From positions 1 through 64,000 of the forward strand of contig JAILEM010000152.1 in the NCBI GenBank assembly GCA_024687745.1: DNA of 64,000 bases, given 5' to 3'. Made by a program: the position numbers and the translations under genes. Numbering within the stretch: the first letter of the stretch is position 1; every line of letters begins with the position of its first letter. The notes under the pieces were generated by a model that saw only the letters and a list, made by a program, of their open reading frames with translations, did not search any database and was not told where the DNA came from. Below are positions 35,465 to 45,671 of this stretch, piece after piece. This DNA is from Lachnospiraceae bacterium. Lineage in GTDB: Bacteria > Bacillota > Clostridia > Lachnospirales > Lachnospiraceae.

Positions 35465-38047
35465 ATGAATATAAGTAAATTTACGCAAAAATCCATTGAG
35501 GCCATAAATATGTGCGAGAAGATCGCCTATGATTACGGCAATCAGGAGATAGAACAGGAACATCTTATCTATGCTCTCATAACGGGAGAAGACTCTCTTA
35601 TCCTTAAGCTTATAGAGAAGATGGAGATAGATAAGGATCATTTTAAGCATAACGTTGAAGGTAAGCTTGAGAAAAGGGTCAAGGTTCAGGGCGGTCAGGT
35701 CTATATGGGACAGCATCTGAACAAGGTCCTTATCAGTGCCGAGGATGAGGCAAAGCAGATGGGGGATGAATATGTTTCGGTGGAACATATCTTCCTTTCC
35801 CTTATCAGATATCCGAACCAGGCAATAAAGGAACTGTTTAAAGAATACGGTATCACCAGGGAGAGATTTCTTCAGGCGCTTTCCACTATAAGGGGAAATC
35901 AGAGGGTCACATCGGACAATCCCGAGGCAACCTACGATACCCTTGAAAAATACGGGCAGGAGCTTGTGGAAAAGGCTAAGGACCAGAAGCTTGATCCCGT
36001 GATAGGAAGGGATTCCGAAATAAGAAATGTGATAAGGATACTTTCGAGAAAGACAAAGAACAATCCTGTCCTGATCGGGGAGCCGGGAGTCGGAAAAACC
36101 GCCGTTGTTGAGGGACTTGCCCAGAGGATAGTAAGAGGGGATGTGCCTGAGGGCTTAAAGGATAAAAAGATCTTTGCGCTTGATATGGGGGCCCTTGTCG
36201 CAGGTGCCAAGTACAGGGGTGAGTTTGAAGAAAGACTTAAGGCCGTACTTGAGGATGTAAAGAATTCGGACGGACAGATAATCCTGTTCATAGATGAGCT
36301 GCATACGATAGTGGGGGCAGGGAAGACAGACGGAGCCCTCGATGCGGGCAATATGTTAAAGCCTATGCTTGCAAGGGGAGAACTCCATTGTATAGGTGCG
36401 ACCACGTTAGATGAATACAGGCAGTATATTGAAAAGGATGCTGCTCTTGAAAGACGTTTCCAGCCTGTAATGGTAGATGAGCCCTCGGTTGAGGATACGA
36501 TATCTATCTTAAGGGGAATAAAGGAGAGGTACGAAAACTATCATCATGTAAAAATAACGGATTCAGCCTTAGTATCCGCAGCCACTCTTTCACACAGGTA
36601 TATTTCGGACAGGTTTCTTCCCGATAAGGCGATAGACCTGGTCGATGAAGCCTGCGCGCTCATTAAGACGGAGCTTGATTCGATGCCGGCGGAGCTTGAC
36701 GAGCTTAACAGAAGGGCTACCCAGATGGCTATCGAGGCAGAGGCCCTTAAAAAGGAAGAGGATAAGCTCAGCAGAGAGCGTCTCGAGGTCCTCCAAAAGG
36801 AACTTGCCGATATAAACGAAGTCAAGAATAACCGGATGCTTCAGTGGGAAAATGAGAAAAAAGCAATAGAAAAGCTCTCCGGTATAAGGGAGGAGATCGA
36901 AAAGACAAATAATGAGATCGAGATAGCAACAAGAAACCAGGATCTTTCGAGAGTGGGAGAGCTGCAGTACGGAATACTGCCAAAGCTCAGAGCCACACTT
37001 GAGGAAGAGGAGGAAAAGATCAAAAATAACGGTCTTTCCCTTGTACATGAAAATGTTTCCGATGAGGAGATAGCAAAGATCATCTCAAGATGGACCGGAA
37101 TACCTGTTGCAAAGCTTACCGAAAGTGAAAGGGCAAAGACTCTGTCGCTCGATAAGGAGCTTCATAAGAGAGTGATAGGACAGGATGAGGCAGTGACTAA
37201 GGTGACAGAGGCGATAATAAGAAGTAAGGCCGGTATCAAGGATCCGACAAAGCCCATAGGTTCCTTCATGTTCCTTGGACCCACGGGTGTAGGTAAGACC
37301 GAGCTTGCAAAGTCCTTAGCCGCAAGCCTTTTCGATGATGAAAACAATATAGTCAGGATAGATATGAGCGAATATATGGAGAAATTCTCCGTATCGAGAC
37401 TGATAGGGGCACCTCCGGGATATGTGGGATATGAAGAAGGAGGACAGCTGACGGAGGCTGTCAGAAGAAAGCCTTATTCGGTAGTGCTTTTTGATGAGAT
37501 AGAAAAGGCCCATCCCGATGTCTTCAATGTCCTTCTGCAGGTCTTAGATGACGGAAGGGTTACCGATTCCCAGGGAAGGACGGTAGACTTTAAGAATACG
37601 ATCCTTATTATGACCTCCAATATAGGCTCTGAATACCTTCTTGAGGGTATAGATGATGAGGGAAGCATTAAAGCTGAGGCATCCGATGCAGTCATGGATG
37701 ATTTAAGATCTCATTTCCGTCCCGAGTTTTTGAACAGGCTTGATGAGATAATATTCTTTAAGCCTCTTACAAAGGAAAATATAGGCGGTATCATAGAGCT
37801 TCTCTTAAACGACCTGAATTCAAGGCTTAAGGACAGAGATCTCAAAATAGAGCTTACCGGGGAAGCAAAGAAATATGTCATAGATAAGGGATATGATCCT
37901 GTTTACGGTGCAAGACCCTTAAAGAGATATGTACAGAAGTCCGTGGAAACCCTTGCGGCAAAGATAATCCTTGAGGGCAATATAGATGAAGGAGCTACCA
38001 TCCTCTTTGAGGTTGTAAATGATGAACTAAAAGCAGGAATAAAGTAA
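35465..38047 (+). CDS. clpB: ATP-dependent disaggregase ClpB
   Basis: An 860-residue hexameric AAA+ chaperone that rescues aggregated proteins with DnaK. Clp N-domain (1-145) is followed by AAA-1 with Walker A GEPGVGKT (about 201-208), the long ClpB-specific coiled-coil middle domain (about 400-525, Lys/Glu-rich) and AAA-2 with Walker A GPTGVGKT (about 605-612) and GYVGYEEGG pore loop. The middle domain separates ClpB from ClpC/ClpA. ATG 35465 is chosen over GTG 35456 because AGAGGTG lies just ahead. Its stop overlaps the next AraC gene by one base (TAATG). Confidence 0.96.
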   Translation: MNISKFTQKSIEAINMCEKIAYDYGNQEIEQEHLIYALITGEDSLILKLIEKMEIDKDHFKHNVEGKLEKRVKVQGGQVYMGQHLNKVLISAEDEAKQMGDEYVSVEHIFLSLIRYPNQAIKELFKEYGITRERFLQALSTIRGNQRVTSDNPEATYDTLEKYGQELVEKAKDQKLDPVIGRDSEIRNVIRILSRKTKNNPVLIGEPGVGKTAVVEGLAQRIVRGDVPEGLKDKKIFALDMGALVAGAKYRGEFEERLKAVLEDVKNSDGQIILFIDELHTIVGAGKTDGALDAGNMLKPMLARGELHCIGATTLDEYRQYIEKDAALERRFQPVMVDEPSVEDTISILRGIKERYENYHHVKITDSALVSAATLSHRYISDRFLPDKAIDLVDEACALIKTELDSMPAELDELNRRATQMAIEAEALKKEEDKLSRERLEVLQKELADINEVKNNRMLQWENEKKAIEKLSGIREEIEKTNNEIEIATRNQDLSRVGELQYGILPKLRATLEEEEEKIKNNGLSLVHENVSDEEIAKIISRWTGIPVAKLTESERAKTLSLDKELHKRVIGQDEAVTKVTEAIIRSKAGIKDPTKPIGSFMFLGPTGVGKTELAKSLAASLFDDENNIVRIDMSEYMEKFSVSRLIGAPPGYVGYEEGGQLTEAVRRKPYSVVLFDEIEKAHPDVFNVLLQVLDDGRVTDSQGRTVDFKNTILIMTSNIGSEYLLEGIDDEGSIKAEASDAVMDDLRSHFRPEFLNRLDEIIFFKPLTKENIGGIIELLLNDLNSRLKDRDLKIELTGEAKKYVIDKGYDPVYGARPLKRYVQKSVETLAAKIILEGNIDEGATILFEVVNDELKAGIK

Positions 38048-39015
38048 TGAGAAAAACGGGGAATTCCAAAATAGAATACAGATACTATGAACTGCCCCTT
38101 AATGAGTGGGTACTTCCCAAGATGGGAGAGGGATGGATCCGTTCATACGGGGCAGGGATAGAATTCCTTCATTTTCATAATCTTATAGAGATAGGATATT
38201 GCAGGGAAGGAAGGGGAATACTTACCCTCGATGAGGATTATTCAGAGTTTGAACCGGGCATGGTAAGCGTTATCCCAAGGAACTTCCCCCATACGACAAA
38301 CAGTGAGCCCGGAACCGAAAGCTGGTGGGAATACCTGTTCTTTGATCCTGCAAGGATATTGCAGAGTGTATTTCCGCAGGATGTGCAGTATCAGAAAAAG
38401 ATCGTGAGACTCGTACAGAAAAATGCGATTTTTGAAAGGGAAGACGATATAGCCGATATTGCCCGTACGGTAAAGGATATAATGGAGGAATTCAGGAATG
38501 AGGGAAGGTACCGTCAGGAGATAATAAAGGGTTACATGGTCTCCCTTATATTTTCCATAGCAAGAAAAAACAGTGCGGAAAAAGTCGGTTCTTCAGATAA
38601 TACCGGCAGAAGAAAAAAAGATCCCGATTCTCCCACGAAGAGAACAGAACCTATAGAAAAAGCCTTTTCCTATGTGGAAGAGCATTTCAGCGAGCCCATA
38701 AAGATATCGGAGCTTGCAGATTTCTGCGCCATGAGTGAGGCGCATTTCAGAAAGCTCTTTGTCATGCATATGCATATGAAACCGGTAGAATATATCAATT
38801 CGGTAAGGATAAGGGCAGCCTGCGATATGCTGGCAAATACAAATAAATCAGTGGATGAAGTCGCTCTGAGCTGCGGTTTTACCACCCCGTCCACCTTTAA
38901 CAGGAATTTCAGACAGTTTATGGAGATAACTCCGAATCAGTGGAGAAAGGATCCTGACAGATTCGAAAGAAAACTCCTTGAATATCACGTATCGGCCGAA
39001 AAAGGCTGGGAATAA
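38047..39015 (+). CDS. AraC family transcriptional regulator
   Basis: A 322-residue regulator. The N-terminal 180 residues form a cupin-like sugar-sensing domain (LIEIGYCREGRGILTLDEDY, FPHTTNSEPG). The C-terminal AraC/XylS domain has two helix-turn-helix motifs, ISELADFCAMSEAHFRKLF (about 219-237) and VDEVALSCGFTTPSTFNRNF (about 275-294). It overlaps the clpB stop by one base but precedes the sugar transport genes, whose promoter region holds paired direct repeats at 39012-39049; it is the likely regulator of that locus. Confidence 0.93.
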   Translation: MRKTGNSKIEYRYYELPLNEWVLPKMGEGWIRSYGAGIEFLHFHNLIEIGYCREGRGILTLDEDYSEFEPGMVSVIPRNFPHTTNSEPGTESWWEYLFFDPARILQSVFPQDVQYQKKIVRLVQKNAIFEREDDIADIARTVKDIMEEFRNEGRYRQEIIKGYMVSLIFSIARKNSAEKVGSSDNTGRRKKDPDSPTKRTEPIEKAFSYVEEHFSEPIKISELADFCAMSEAHFRKLFVMHMHMKPVEYINSVRIRAACDMLANTNKSVDEVALSCGFTTPSTFNRNFRQFMEITPNQWRKDPDRFERKLLEYHVSAEKGWE

Positions 39016-39049
39016 ATCGAAAATGCAAATTTATAAATCGAAAATGCAA
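39012..39049 (+). promoter_or_regulatory. Tandem 17-bp direct repeats, candidate AraC operator
   Basis: ATAAATCGAAAATGCAA occurs identically at 39012-39028 and 39033-39049, 4 bases apart, 21-bp period (two helical turns). This is the half-site layout of araI1-I2. The first copy overlaps the regulator's own stop codon; the second abuts the -35 position of the promoter whose -10 is TATAAT at 39072-39077. Confidence 0.8.
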
Positions 39050-39071
39050 TAAATTTCACCCTGATCATTGT

Positions 39072-39077
39072 TATAAT
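39072..39077 (+). promoter_or_regulatory. -10 element of the sugar transport operon
   Basis: TATAAT, with no good -35 (ATAAAT at 39049-39054, 17 bases upstream). A poor -35 beside the direct repeats is what an activator-dependent promoter looks like. Confidence 0.6.
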
Positions 39078-39091
39078 TGACCTGTAATTTG

Positions 39092-39118
39092 AATTGCTTA
39101 AAAAAAATTTGAGCAATT
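39092..39118 (+). promoter_or_regulatory. Inverted repeat in the leader of the solute-binding protein gene
   Basis: AATTGCT (39092-39098) pairs with AGCAATT (39112-39118), with flanking A/T pairing. It lies before the GGGAGG ribosome binding site. It may be an RNA stem or a second operator. Confidence 0.4.
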
Positions 39119-39145
39119 TGCACAAAAAATTGGGAGGTCATTTTA

Positions 39146-40522
39146 ATGAAAAGAAGAAAGATTACAGCATTATTGGCATCAGCCATCATGGTTGGATCAC
39201 TTTTGGCCGGATGTGCAGGCGCTGCTCCCGCAGCAGATGCAGCCGCACCGGCAGCAGATTCCGGAGAGGAAGCAGCAGCTTCTGCTGAGGAAGCTCCGGC
39301 AGCAGCAGCTGAGGCAGGCTCGAACAGCCTTACAGTATGGGCATGGGATGCAAACTTTAATATCCCTGCATTAAAGGCAGCAGAGGCTGACTATAAGGCA
39401 AACGTAGATCCTGATTTCACTCTTAATATCGTTGAGCAGTCACAGTCTTCGGACATAGAGAATGCCATCACACTTGCAGGTTCATCAGGGGATTATTCAC
39501 AGCTTCCTGATATCGTTCTGTTCCAGGATCATTTCATTCAGAGATATGTAGCCGATTATCCGGATGCCTTCGTTGACGTTAACGATGCGGAGGTAGACTG
39601 GACTGATTTCGGAGAAGAGAAGCTTTCATACTCAACAATAGACGGAAAGCATTATGGATTCCCCGTTGATAACGGAACCTGTATCTTTGCTTACAGAGTA
39701 GATCTTCTTGAGGAAGCGGGATACACGATCGATGATATGACAGACTGCACATGGGAGAAGTTTATCGAAGTCGGCGAAGCTGTTTATGAGAAGACAGGAA
39801 AGTATCTTCTTTCAATGGACGGTGACGGAAATGATCTTTTCTATCTGATGCTTCAGGCAGAGGGACTTTCACAGTTTAAGGATGGAAAGCCTTATATCAC
39901 AGAGAATGAAACTCTTGTTCAGATCGTTAATATCATTCATGAAATGTGCGAAAAGAATGTATGCTATCTTGCAAATGACTGGGGTGATTACACAGACCAG
40001 ACTATCATAGGCGACATGGTAGCAGGCGTTATGAACGGAAACTGGATCATCCCTACGATCAGACAGGTTGCTGAGAATTCAGGAAAATGGGAGATCACAA
40101 ATATGCCTACCATAAACGGTGGCGGCGGATATGCAGCAAACGGTGGTTCTTCACTTTATGTAACAGGCAACTGTAAAGATACCGATCTTGCAAAGAAGTT
40201 CCTTGCAGCTACCTTCGGCGGCAGTGTAGAGACTTATGACAATGCTCTCAGAGACGGTGGTGTTGTTACCTGCTGTATCTCAGCCGGACAGTCAGATGTT
40301 TATAATGAAGGCGTTGAATACTTCAACAATACACCGATCTATGCACAGATAGTTGAAATGGGAGGACATGTTCCCGTAATAGAGCAGAATGATTTCCATT
40401 ATACCGCACGTCAGTATATGGCAGCAGCTATGATCAACATCAATAACGGAGCAGATGTAATGACAGAGCTTAAGAATGCTGAAGACCAGCTTATCTTTGA
40501 AATGGAAGGCGCTGCACAGTAA
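39146..40522 (+). CDS. Sugar ABC transporter solute-binding lipoprotein
   Basis: A 458-residue family 1 extracellular solute-binding protein. The signal peptide with lipobox LLAGC (Cys22) is followed by an Ala/Glu/Pro-rich linker (about 24-55), then the two-lobed binding domain starting LTVWAWDANFNIPALK. DIVLFQDHFIQRY and NGNWIIPTIRQ are typical. Located outside, lipid-anchored, it delivers an oligosaccharide to the two permeases downstream. The adjacent GH2 beta-galactosidase suggests a galactoside. GGGAGGTC lies ahead of ATG. A stable stem follows the gene (40578-40610). Confidence 0.93.
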   Translation: MKRRKITALLASAIMVGSLLAGCAGAAPAADAAAPAADSGEEAAASAEEAPAAAAEAGSNSLTVWAWDANFNIPALKAAEADYKANVDPDFTLNIVEQSQSSDIENAITLAGSSGDYSQLPDIVLFQDHFIQRYVADYPDAFVDVNDAEVDWTDFGEEKLSYSTIDGKHYGFPVDNGTCIFAYRVDLLEEAGYTIDDMTDCTWEKFIEVGEAVYEKTGKYLLSMDGDGNDLFYLMLQAEGLSQFKDGKPYITENETLVQIVNIIHEMCEKNVCYLANDWGDYTDQTIIGDMVAGVMNGNWIIPTIRQVAENSGKWEITNMPTINGGGGYAANGGSSLYVTGNCKDTDLAKKFLAATFGGSVETYDNALRDGGVVTCCISAGQSDVYNEGVEYFNNTPIYAQIVEMGGHVPVIEQNDFHYTARQYMAAAMININNGADVMTELKNAEDQLIFEMEGAAQ

Positions 40523-40577
40523 TAAGGTATCTGAGCCTGAAGGCAGTATGATATACAAACATATAATTCACCAAATG

Positions 40578-40610
40578 AGACGGGAAATCGGCTTTGCCGG
40601 TTTCCCGTCT
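40578..40610 (+). terminator. Stable stem-loop after the solute-binding protein gene
   Basis: AGACGGGAAA-t-CGGC pairs with GCCG-g-TTTCCCGTCT around TTT. No U run follows, so it is more likely an mRNA stabiliser or partial terminator, giving more binding protein than permease. Confidence 0.75.
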
Positions 40611-40650
40611 TAGATAAAAAAGAAAAATATCAAGAAAAGAGGGATGAATT

Positions 40651-41547
40651 TTGAAAAAGAAAGGAAAGAGTATTCAGGCTAAGCAGCAGAGAGCCGGATG
40701 GATCTATCTCACGCCGGCGACGCTCCTGATATTTGTAATGAGTTTTTATCCGATCATACAGGCACTTATCACGTCATTCAGGACGGGACCATCTTCCAGG
40801 ATGAAGTGGGCATCACCCCTGACCTGGAATTATACGAGGATGTTTCAGGATAAACTGTTTATGAGGTCAGTCGGGAATACCTTCCTTTATCTGATAGTCC
40901 AGGTGCCCATAATGCTGATCCTTGCTATGATCCTTGCACAGATCCTGAACAATAAGGATCTTAAGTTCAAGGGATTTTTCAGGACCTGTGTATTTTTGCC
41001 CTGCGCGGTATCGCTTGTTTCATATTCACTCATATTCAAGTCACTTTTTGCTACCCAGGGTCTCATGAATCACATACTTACAAGTATAGGTATTTTAAAG
41101 GAAAACTATAACTTCCTCGGAAATCCCGGTTCGGCAAAGGCTATAATAATAATCGCACTTCTATGGAGATGGACCGGCTATAACATGGTATTTTATCTTG
41201 CCGGACTTCAGGGGATCGAATATTCGGTTTATGAGGCGGCAAAGATAGACGGAGCCAACTCCTGGCAGACATTCTGGAGGATCACGGTACCCTTGTTAAA
41301 GCCCACGATAATAATGACATTTATAATGTCCATAAACGGAACCCTGCAGCTCTTTGACGAATCTGTCAATCTTACGAGCGGAGGACCTGCAAACTCAACG
41401 ATAACAATGTCCCACTATATTTATAATAATTCCTTCGGTGTGGGTGTTGCAAACTTCGGATATGCATCCGCATTATCGTTCTTCGTATTTATACTGGTTG
41501 CCATTCTTGCGGCGATCAACATGAAAGTAGGTGATACACGTGATTAA
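40651..41547 (+). CDS. Sugar ABC transporter permease (MalF-like)
   Basis: A 298-residue integral membrane protein with six predicted helices. The coupling motif EAAKIDGANSWQTFWRITVPLLKP (about 199-222) is the EAA loop that binds the ATPase. The start is TTG at 40651 with GAGGG about 8 bases upstream; no nearer ATG is in frame. It overlaps the next permease. No ATPase gene lies in this locus, so it likely shares a common one elsewhere, such as MsmK. Confidence 0.93.
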   Translation: MKKKGKSIQAKQQRAGWIYLTPATLLIFVMSFYPIIQALITSFRTGPSSRMKWASPLTWNYTRMFQDKLFMRSVGNTFLYLIVQVPIMLILAMILAQILNNKDLKFKGFFRTCVFLPCAVSLVSYSLIFKSLFATQGLMNHILTSIGILKENYNFLGNPGSAKAIIIIALLWRWTGYNMVFYLAGLQGIEYSVYEAAKIDGANSWQTFWRITVPLLKPTIIMTFIMSINGTLQLFDESVNLTSGGPANSTITMSHYIYNNSFGVGVANFGYASALSFFVFILVAILAAINMKVGDTRD

Positions 41548-42367
41548 GAAAAGAGGATCAGTAGTACAGAGAAGACTTATACCCAGTTATATCTTTCTCA
41601 TAATAATATCATTTATATCGGTATTTCCGCTTTACTGGATGGTGACCGCAGCGACCAATTCATCTGTTGATGTTGCAAGGGGTAAGATCGTATTCGGTAC
41701 CAAGCTAATGGAAAACATGCGCAATCTTCTTGCGGGACAGGATCTTTGGGGAGCCATGAAAAATTCCTTTATATTTGCTACGGTGCAGACGCTTGTTGCG
41801 CTCTTTGTCTGCTCTCTGGCGGGATTTGGCTTTGAGCTTTATCATGATAAGAACAAGGACAGGCTTTTCTCCTTACTTTTGATGGCTATGATGGTGCCGG
41901 GTGTTGCAACAATGATACCGTTGTTTAAGATGATGTCAAGGATGGGATTCCTTAATACAGTAATGGGTTTCATGCTCCCTGCGATATCCACTCCGTTTCT
42001 TATCATGATGTTCAGACAGAATTCAAGGAACTTTCCCGTTGATATCATGGAGGCAGCAAGGATCGACGGCCTTAGCGAGTTCGGGATCTACTGGAAGATG
42101 TTCTTTCCGGTCATGAAAGCAACCTTTGCGGCAGCGGCAGTAATAACCTTCATGAATGCCTGGAATGCATACCTTTGGCCAAGGGTAGTCCTGACTGACA
42201 AAAAAGCACAGACCATGCCTATCCTCATAGCAAATCTTTCGGCAGGATATGTGGTCGATTACGGGATGCTGATGCTTGGAGTTCTGTTCTGTTCCATCCC
42301 CACGATGATAATCTTCTTCATATTACAGAAGCAGTTTGCGGAAGGTATCACAGGCTCAGTCAAGTAA
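41540..42367 (+). CDS. Sugar ABC transporter permease (MalG-like)
   Basis: A 275-residue membrane protein with six helices. The EAA loop EAARIDGLSEFGIYWKMFFP is at about 176-195. It overlaps the end of the partner permease by 8 bases, which implies coupled translation. I place the start at GTG 41540, with AGGTGA 5 bases ahead; the GTG at 41531 has none. It pairs with the MalF-like subunit to form the pore. Confidence 0.92.
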   Translation: MIKKRGSVVQRRLIPSYIFLIIISFISVFPLYWMVTAATNSSVDVARGKIVFGTKLMENMRNLLAGQDLWGAMKNSFIFATVQTLVALFVCSLAGFGFELYHDKNKDRLFSLLLMAMMVPGVATMIPLFKMMSRMGFLNTVMGFMLPAISTPFLIMMFRQNSRNFPVDIMEAARIDGLSEFGIYWKMFFPVMKATFAAAAVITFMNAWNAYLWPRVVLTDKKAQTMPILIANLSAGYVVDYGMLMLGVLFCSIPTMIIFFILQKQFAEGITGSVK

Positions 42368-42395
42368 GCATTTTGGCATATGGGAGATGATTTAA

Positions 42396-45300
42396 ATGAA
42401 CAAGACATTTGATTTTAATAAAATAGCACAGCCGGATTTTTTTGAGGAAAACGTCCTTCCCGCTCATTCCGACAGCGTTCATTATGAAAGTCCTGAGGCA
42501 CTACAGGAAGATAAAAGTGCATTTTATGAGTCCTTAAACGGTGTATGGAAGTTTTTCTGCTCGGATAATCTCGATACCGCGATCAGGGATTTTTACAGGG
42601 AGGAGCTTGACTGCTTCTCATTCAGGGATATCCGTGTGCCTTCCTGTATACAGATGGAGGGATACGGGACACCCCAGTATGTAAATACCCAGTATCCGTG
42701 GGACGGACACGAGGAGGTTGAACCCGGTGAGATACCAAAGCTTTTCAATCCCGTAGCTCATTATGTGAAATATTTTGAGGTGCCGGAGAGGTTTGGTAAG
42801 GGACCTGTTATCATCAGGTTTGAGGGTGTTGAGAGCGCCTTTGCACTCTGGCTTAACGGGCAGTATATAGGGTACAGTGAGGACAGTTTTACGCCTGCGG
42901 AATTTGATCTTACGGAATACATCTATCGTGATAAGGTAAACAAACTGGCCGTCATGGTATTCAGATTCAGTGGAGGAAGCTTTCTTGAGGATCAGGACTT
43001 TTTCAGGTTTTCCGGGATATTCCGTGATGTATGGCTCTACACAAAGCCGGATGTTCATATCGATGATATAAGGATAACGGCACAGCCTGATAAAGATTTG
43101 GCAAAGGCTCTGCTTTGTATAGGGCTTAAGGTGTCTTCAAAGGCCGAGGTCCTTATAGAGCTTGAAGATAACAAAGAGACAGTTCTTTCCGAAAGGAAAA
43201 GGATAGGAAAAGAGAGTATATCGGAATATGAGATAAAGGATCCGAAACTCTGGAGTGCCGAAAAACCTTATCTGTATCTTTTGAGAATAACTGTCTACGG
43301 TACTGACGGAGCTTTCAAGGAGATCATCTCCGAGCCCGTGGGCTTCAGAAGGTTTGAGTTAAAAAACGGCGTAATGACACTTAACGGAAAGCGTATTGTT
43401 TTCAGAGGGGTCAACCGGCATGATTTTTCATCCCTCAATGCCAGAGTTGTAACCGAAGAAGAGATCACAAAGGATCTTGTCACAATGAAAAGGAATAATA
43501 TAAACGCCGTAAGGACCAGTCATTATCCTAACCGTACCTTCTTTTACAGGCTTTGCGACAGGCTTGGACTCTATGTTATAGATGAGACAAATCTGGAGAC
43601 CCACGGTATATGGGATCCCATATTAAGAGGCTATAGACCCATAGAATATGCTCTGCCCGGTGACAGGGAGGAGTACAGGGAGGCTGTTCTTAAAAGAGCG
43701 TCAAATATGTATGAAAAGGATAAGAATCATCCCTGCATACTGATCTGGTCCCTTGGTAATGAAGCCTTTGGAGGAAGGAACTTCAAGCTTATGCATGATG
43801 CTTTGAAGGCCGCAGACGATACAAGACTTGTTCATTATGAAGGCGTTATAAACGATCAGAGGTATCCCGATACGACAGATATGGTAAGCACTATGTACTG
43901 GAGTGTCGAGAAGATAAGGGATTATCTTAAGGAGAACAGGGATAAGCCCTTTATCAACTGTGAATATACCCATGCCATGGGAAATTCATGCGGGGGAATG
44001 TATCTGTATACTGACTATGCCGATGAGGAGGTGTTGTATCAGGGTGGATTTATATGGGATTATATAGACCAGTCCCTGACTGCAAGGGACAGATACGGCA
44101 ATGAGTATCAGGCATACGGCGGTGATTTCGATGACAGGCCGCATGACGGGAACTTCTCCGGAAACGGTATAGTATATGGAAGAAACAGGGATGTTTCGCC
44201 AAAGATCCAGGAGATAAAATATAATTACAGACCGCTTGTCATAACCTTTGATAAGGATGAATTTACTGTAAAAAACAGAAATCTATTTACGGACGCAGAT
44301 GAATATGACTGCAGGATAAGCCTTATAAAAGAGGGAGAGGTCATAACAGAGGTTAAGGACAGATACAGCGTTGAGCCGCTATCGCAGAAGAGTTTTAAGA
44401 TCCCGATAGAGGTACCTGATGAGAGGGAATATGTTCTTGATGTTTCATTTACACTGAGGGAGGATAAGAGCTATGCAGATGCCGGGCATGAGATAGCCTA
44501 TGCCCAGAGGGTATATGGAAGGAGAGGAGAAATAACCCACTGTAAAAAGAGGGCTGTGATATCCAAGGGAACCTATAACCTCGGGGTAAGGGGAGAGGAT
44601 TTTGAGGTGATCTTCTCAGGCCTTATGGGAGGAGCGGTATCTTATAAGTATGCCGGGAGCGAGCTGTTAAAAAAGATCCCTCTGCCAAACTTCTGGAGAC
44701 CTCTAAACGATAATGACTCGGCAAACCTCCTGCCCTTCCGTGCGGGTGAATGGAAGATAGCAAGCATGTATCTTACACATAAAATAAGTACACCTAGGGA
44801 AGTCTCCGGTACCCCGTTTACTACAGAGAAGACAGAGGATGGAATAAAGGTGATACAGACATATCATCTTCCAACAAAGCCGGCGCTTGACTGCTGTCTC
44901 AGCTACAGAGTACATTCTGACGGGTGGGTGGATGCAGAGCTTTCAATGGATAAGAGCAGTGATGTTGGAGAACTACCTGAGTTCAGCGTTATCTTTACTC
45001 TGGATGCGGAGCTTTGCAATCTTAAATGGTATGGCCTTGGACCGGATGAGAATTATATAGACAGACCGCATGCCCGTCTGGGGGTTTATTCAAACAGGGT
45101 AAGTGATAATGTGGCACGTTACTTAAGGCCGCAGGAGTGCGGAAACCATATGGGTGTCCGCTATGCTGAGATAACAGATGACAGGGGGAGAGGAATAAGG
45201 TTTGAGGGAGAAGATTTAAGCGTGTCTGTCCTGCCTTATTCACCTCATGAGATAGATAATGCATCTCATCCGACCGAGCTGCCTCCGGTTCATTATACCT

Positions 45301-45428
45301 ATGCGCGTATAGGACTTAAGCAGATGGGGGTTGCAGGGGATGATACCTGGGGAGCGAGAACAAAGCCCGAGCACATGATAGATAACAGCAAACCCTTAAA
45401 GCTTGAATTCTCCTTCAGGGGGATCTGA
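42396..45428 (+). CDS. lacZ: Beta-galactosidase, glycoside hydrolase family 2
   Basis: A 1010-residue cytosolic GH2 enzyme that hydrolyses terminal beta-D-galactosides. Domains in order: jelly-roll sugar-binding (about 40-220), beta-sandwich (about 221-325), TIM barrel (about 326-610) with acid/base Glu456 in SLGNE and nucleophile Glu523 in INCEYTHAMGN, then the C-terminal beta-galactosidase small-chain-like domain (about 720-1005). The metal and Trp-platform regions of LacZ (NRHDF at 346-350) are also present. No signal peptide, so the imported sugar is cut inside. It follows the permease by 28 bases and is the catabolic partner of the transporter. Confidence 0.95.
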   Translation: MNKTFDFNKIAQPDFFEENVLPAHSDSVHYESPEALQEDKSAFYESLNGVWKFFCSDNLDTAIRDFYREELDCFSFRDIRVPSCIQMEGYGTPQYVNTQYPWDGHEEVEPGEIPKLFNPVAHYVKYFEVPERFGKGPVIIRFEGVESAFALWLNGQYIGYSEDSFTPAEFDLTEYIYRDKVNKLAVMVFRFSGGSFLEDQDFFRFSGIFRDVWLYTKPDVHIDDIRITAQPDKDLAKALLCIGLKVSSKAEVLIELEDNKETVLSERKRIGKESISEYEIKDPKLWSAEKPYLYLLRITVYGTDGAFKEIISEPVGFRRFELKNGVMTLNGKRIVFRGVNRHDFSSLNARVVTEEEITKDLVTMKRNNINAVRTSHYPNRTFFYRLCDRLGLYVIDETNLETHGIWDPILRGYRPIEYALPGDREEYREAVLKRASNMYEKDKNHPCILIWSLGNEAFGGRNFKLMHDALKAADDTRLVHYEGVINDQRYPDTTDMVSTMYWSVEKIRDYLKENRDKPFINCEYTHAMGNSCGGMYLYTDYADEEVLYQGGFIWDYIDQSLTARDRYGNEYQAYGGDFDDRPHDGNFSGNGIVYGRNRDVSPKIQEIKYNYRPLVITFDKDEFTVKNRNLFTDADEYDCRISLIKEGEVITEVKDRYSVEPLSQKSFKIPIEVPDEREYVLDVSFTLREDKSYADAGHEIAYAQRVYGRRGEITHCKKRAVISKGTYNLGVRGEDFEVIFSGLMGGAVSYKYAGSELLKKIPLPNFWRPLNDNDSANLLPFRAGEWKIASMYLTHKISTPREVSGTPFTTEKTEDGIKVIQTYHLPTKPALDCCLSYRVHSDGWVDAELSMDKSSDVGELPEFSVIFTLDAELCNLKWYGLGPDENYIDRPHARLGVYSNRVSDNVARYLRPQECGNHMGVRYAEITDDRGRGIRFEGEDLSVSVLPYSPHEIDNASHPTELPPVHYTYARIGLKQMGVAGDDTWGARTKPEHMIDNSKPLKLEFSFRGI

Positions 45429-45481
45429 AGGCAGGGGAATCTGAAAAGGATCAAAGTACTGCTTTAAGTAATCCGACTGAG

Positions 45482-45523
45482 ATACAGACCGTTGCTTTAT
45501 TTTTGGCAAGGGTCTGTATTTTT
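45482..45523 (+). terminator. Terminator of the beta-galactosidase operon
   Basis: ATACAGACC-g-TTGC pairs with GCAA-g-GGTCTGTAT, followed by TTTTT. Confidence 0.88.
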
Positions 45524-45671
45524 GGCTGTGAAGGATAATGGGAATAAGGCCTCTTCAAAGCTTGAAGTATTCGATAATTTGGCATTTTGTGTAAAGTCAC
45601 ATTGAAAAAATGTGCCGATTAGATTATATTTATTAGTGATAATCTTTGATAAAGACAGGAAGGCAGAGCGA

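Noticed and set aside
45592..45621. Sigma-28 promoter before the second AraC gene
   Set aside because: TAAA and GCCGATTA are present but 18 bases apart; a TTGAAA/TATATT sigma-A promoter fits better.
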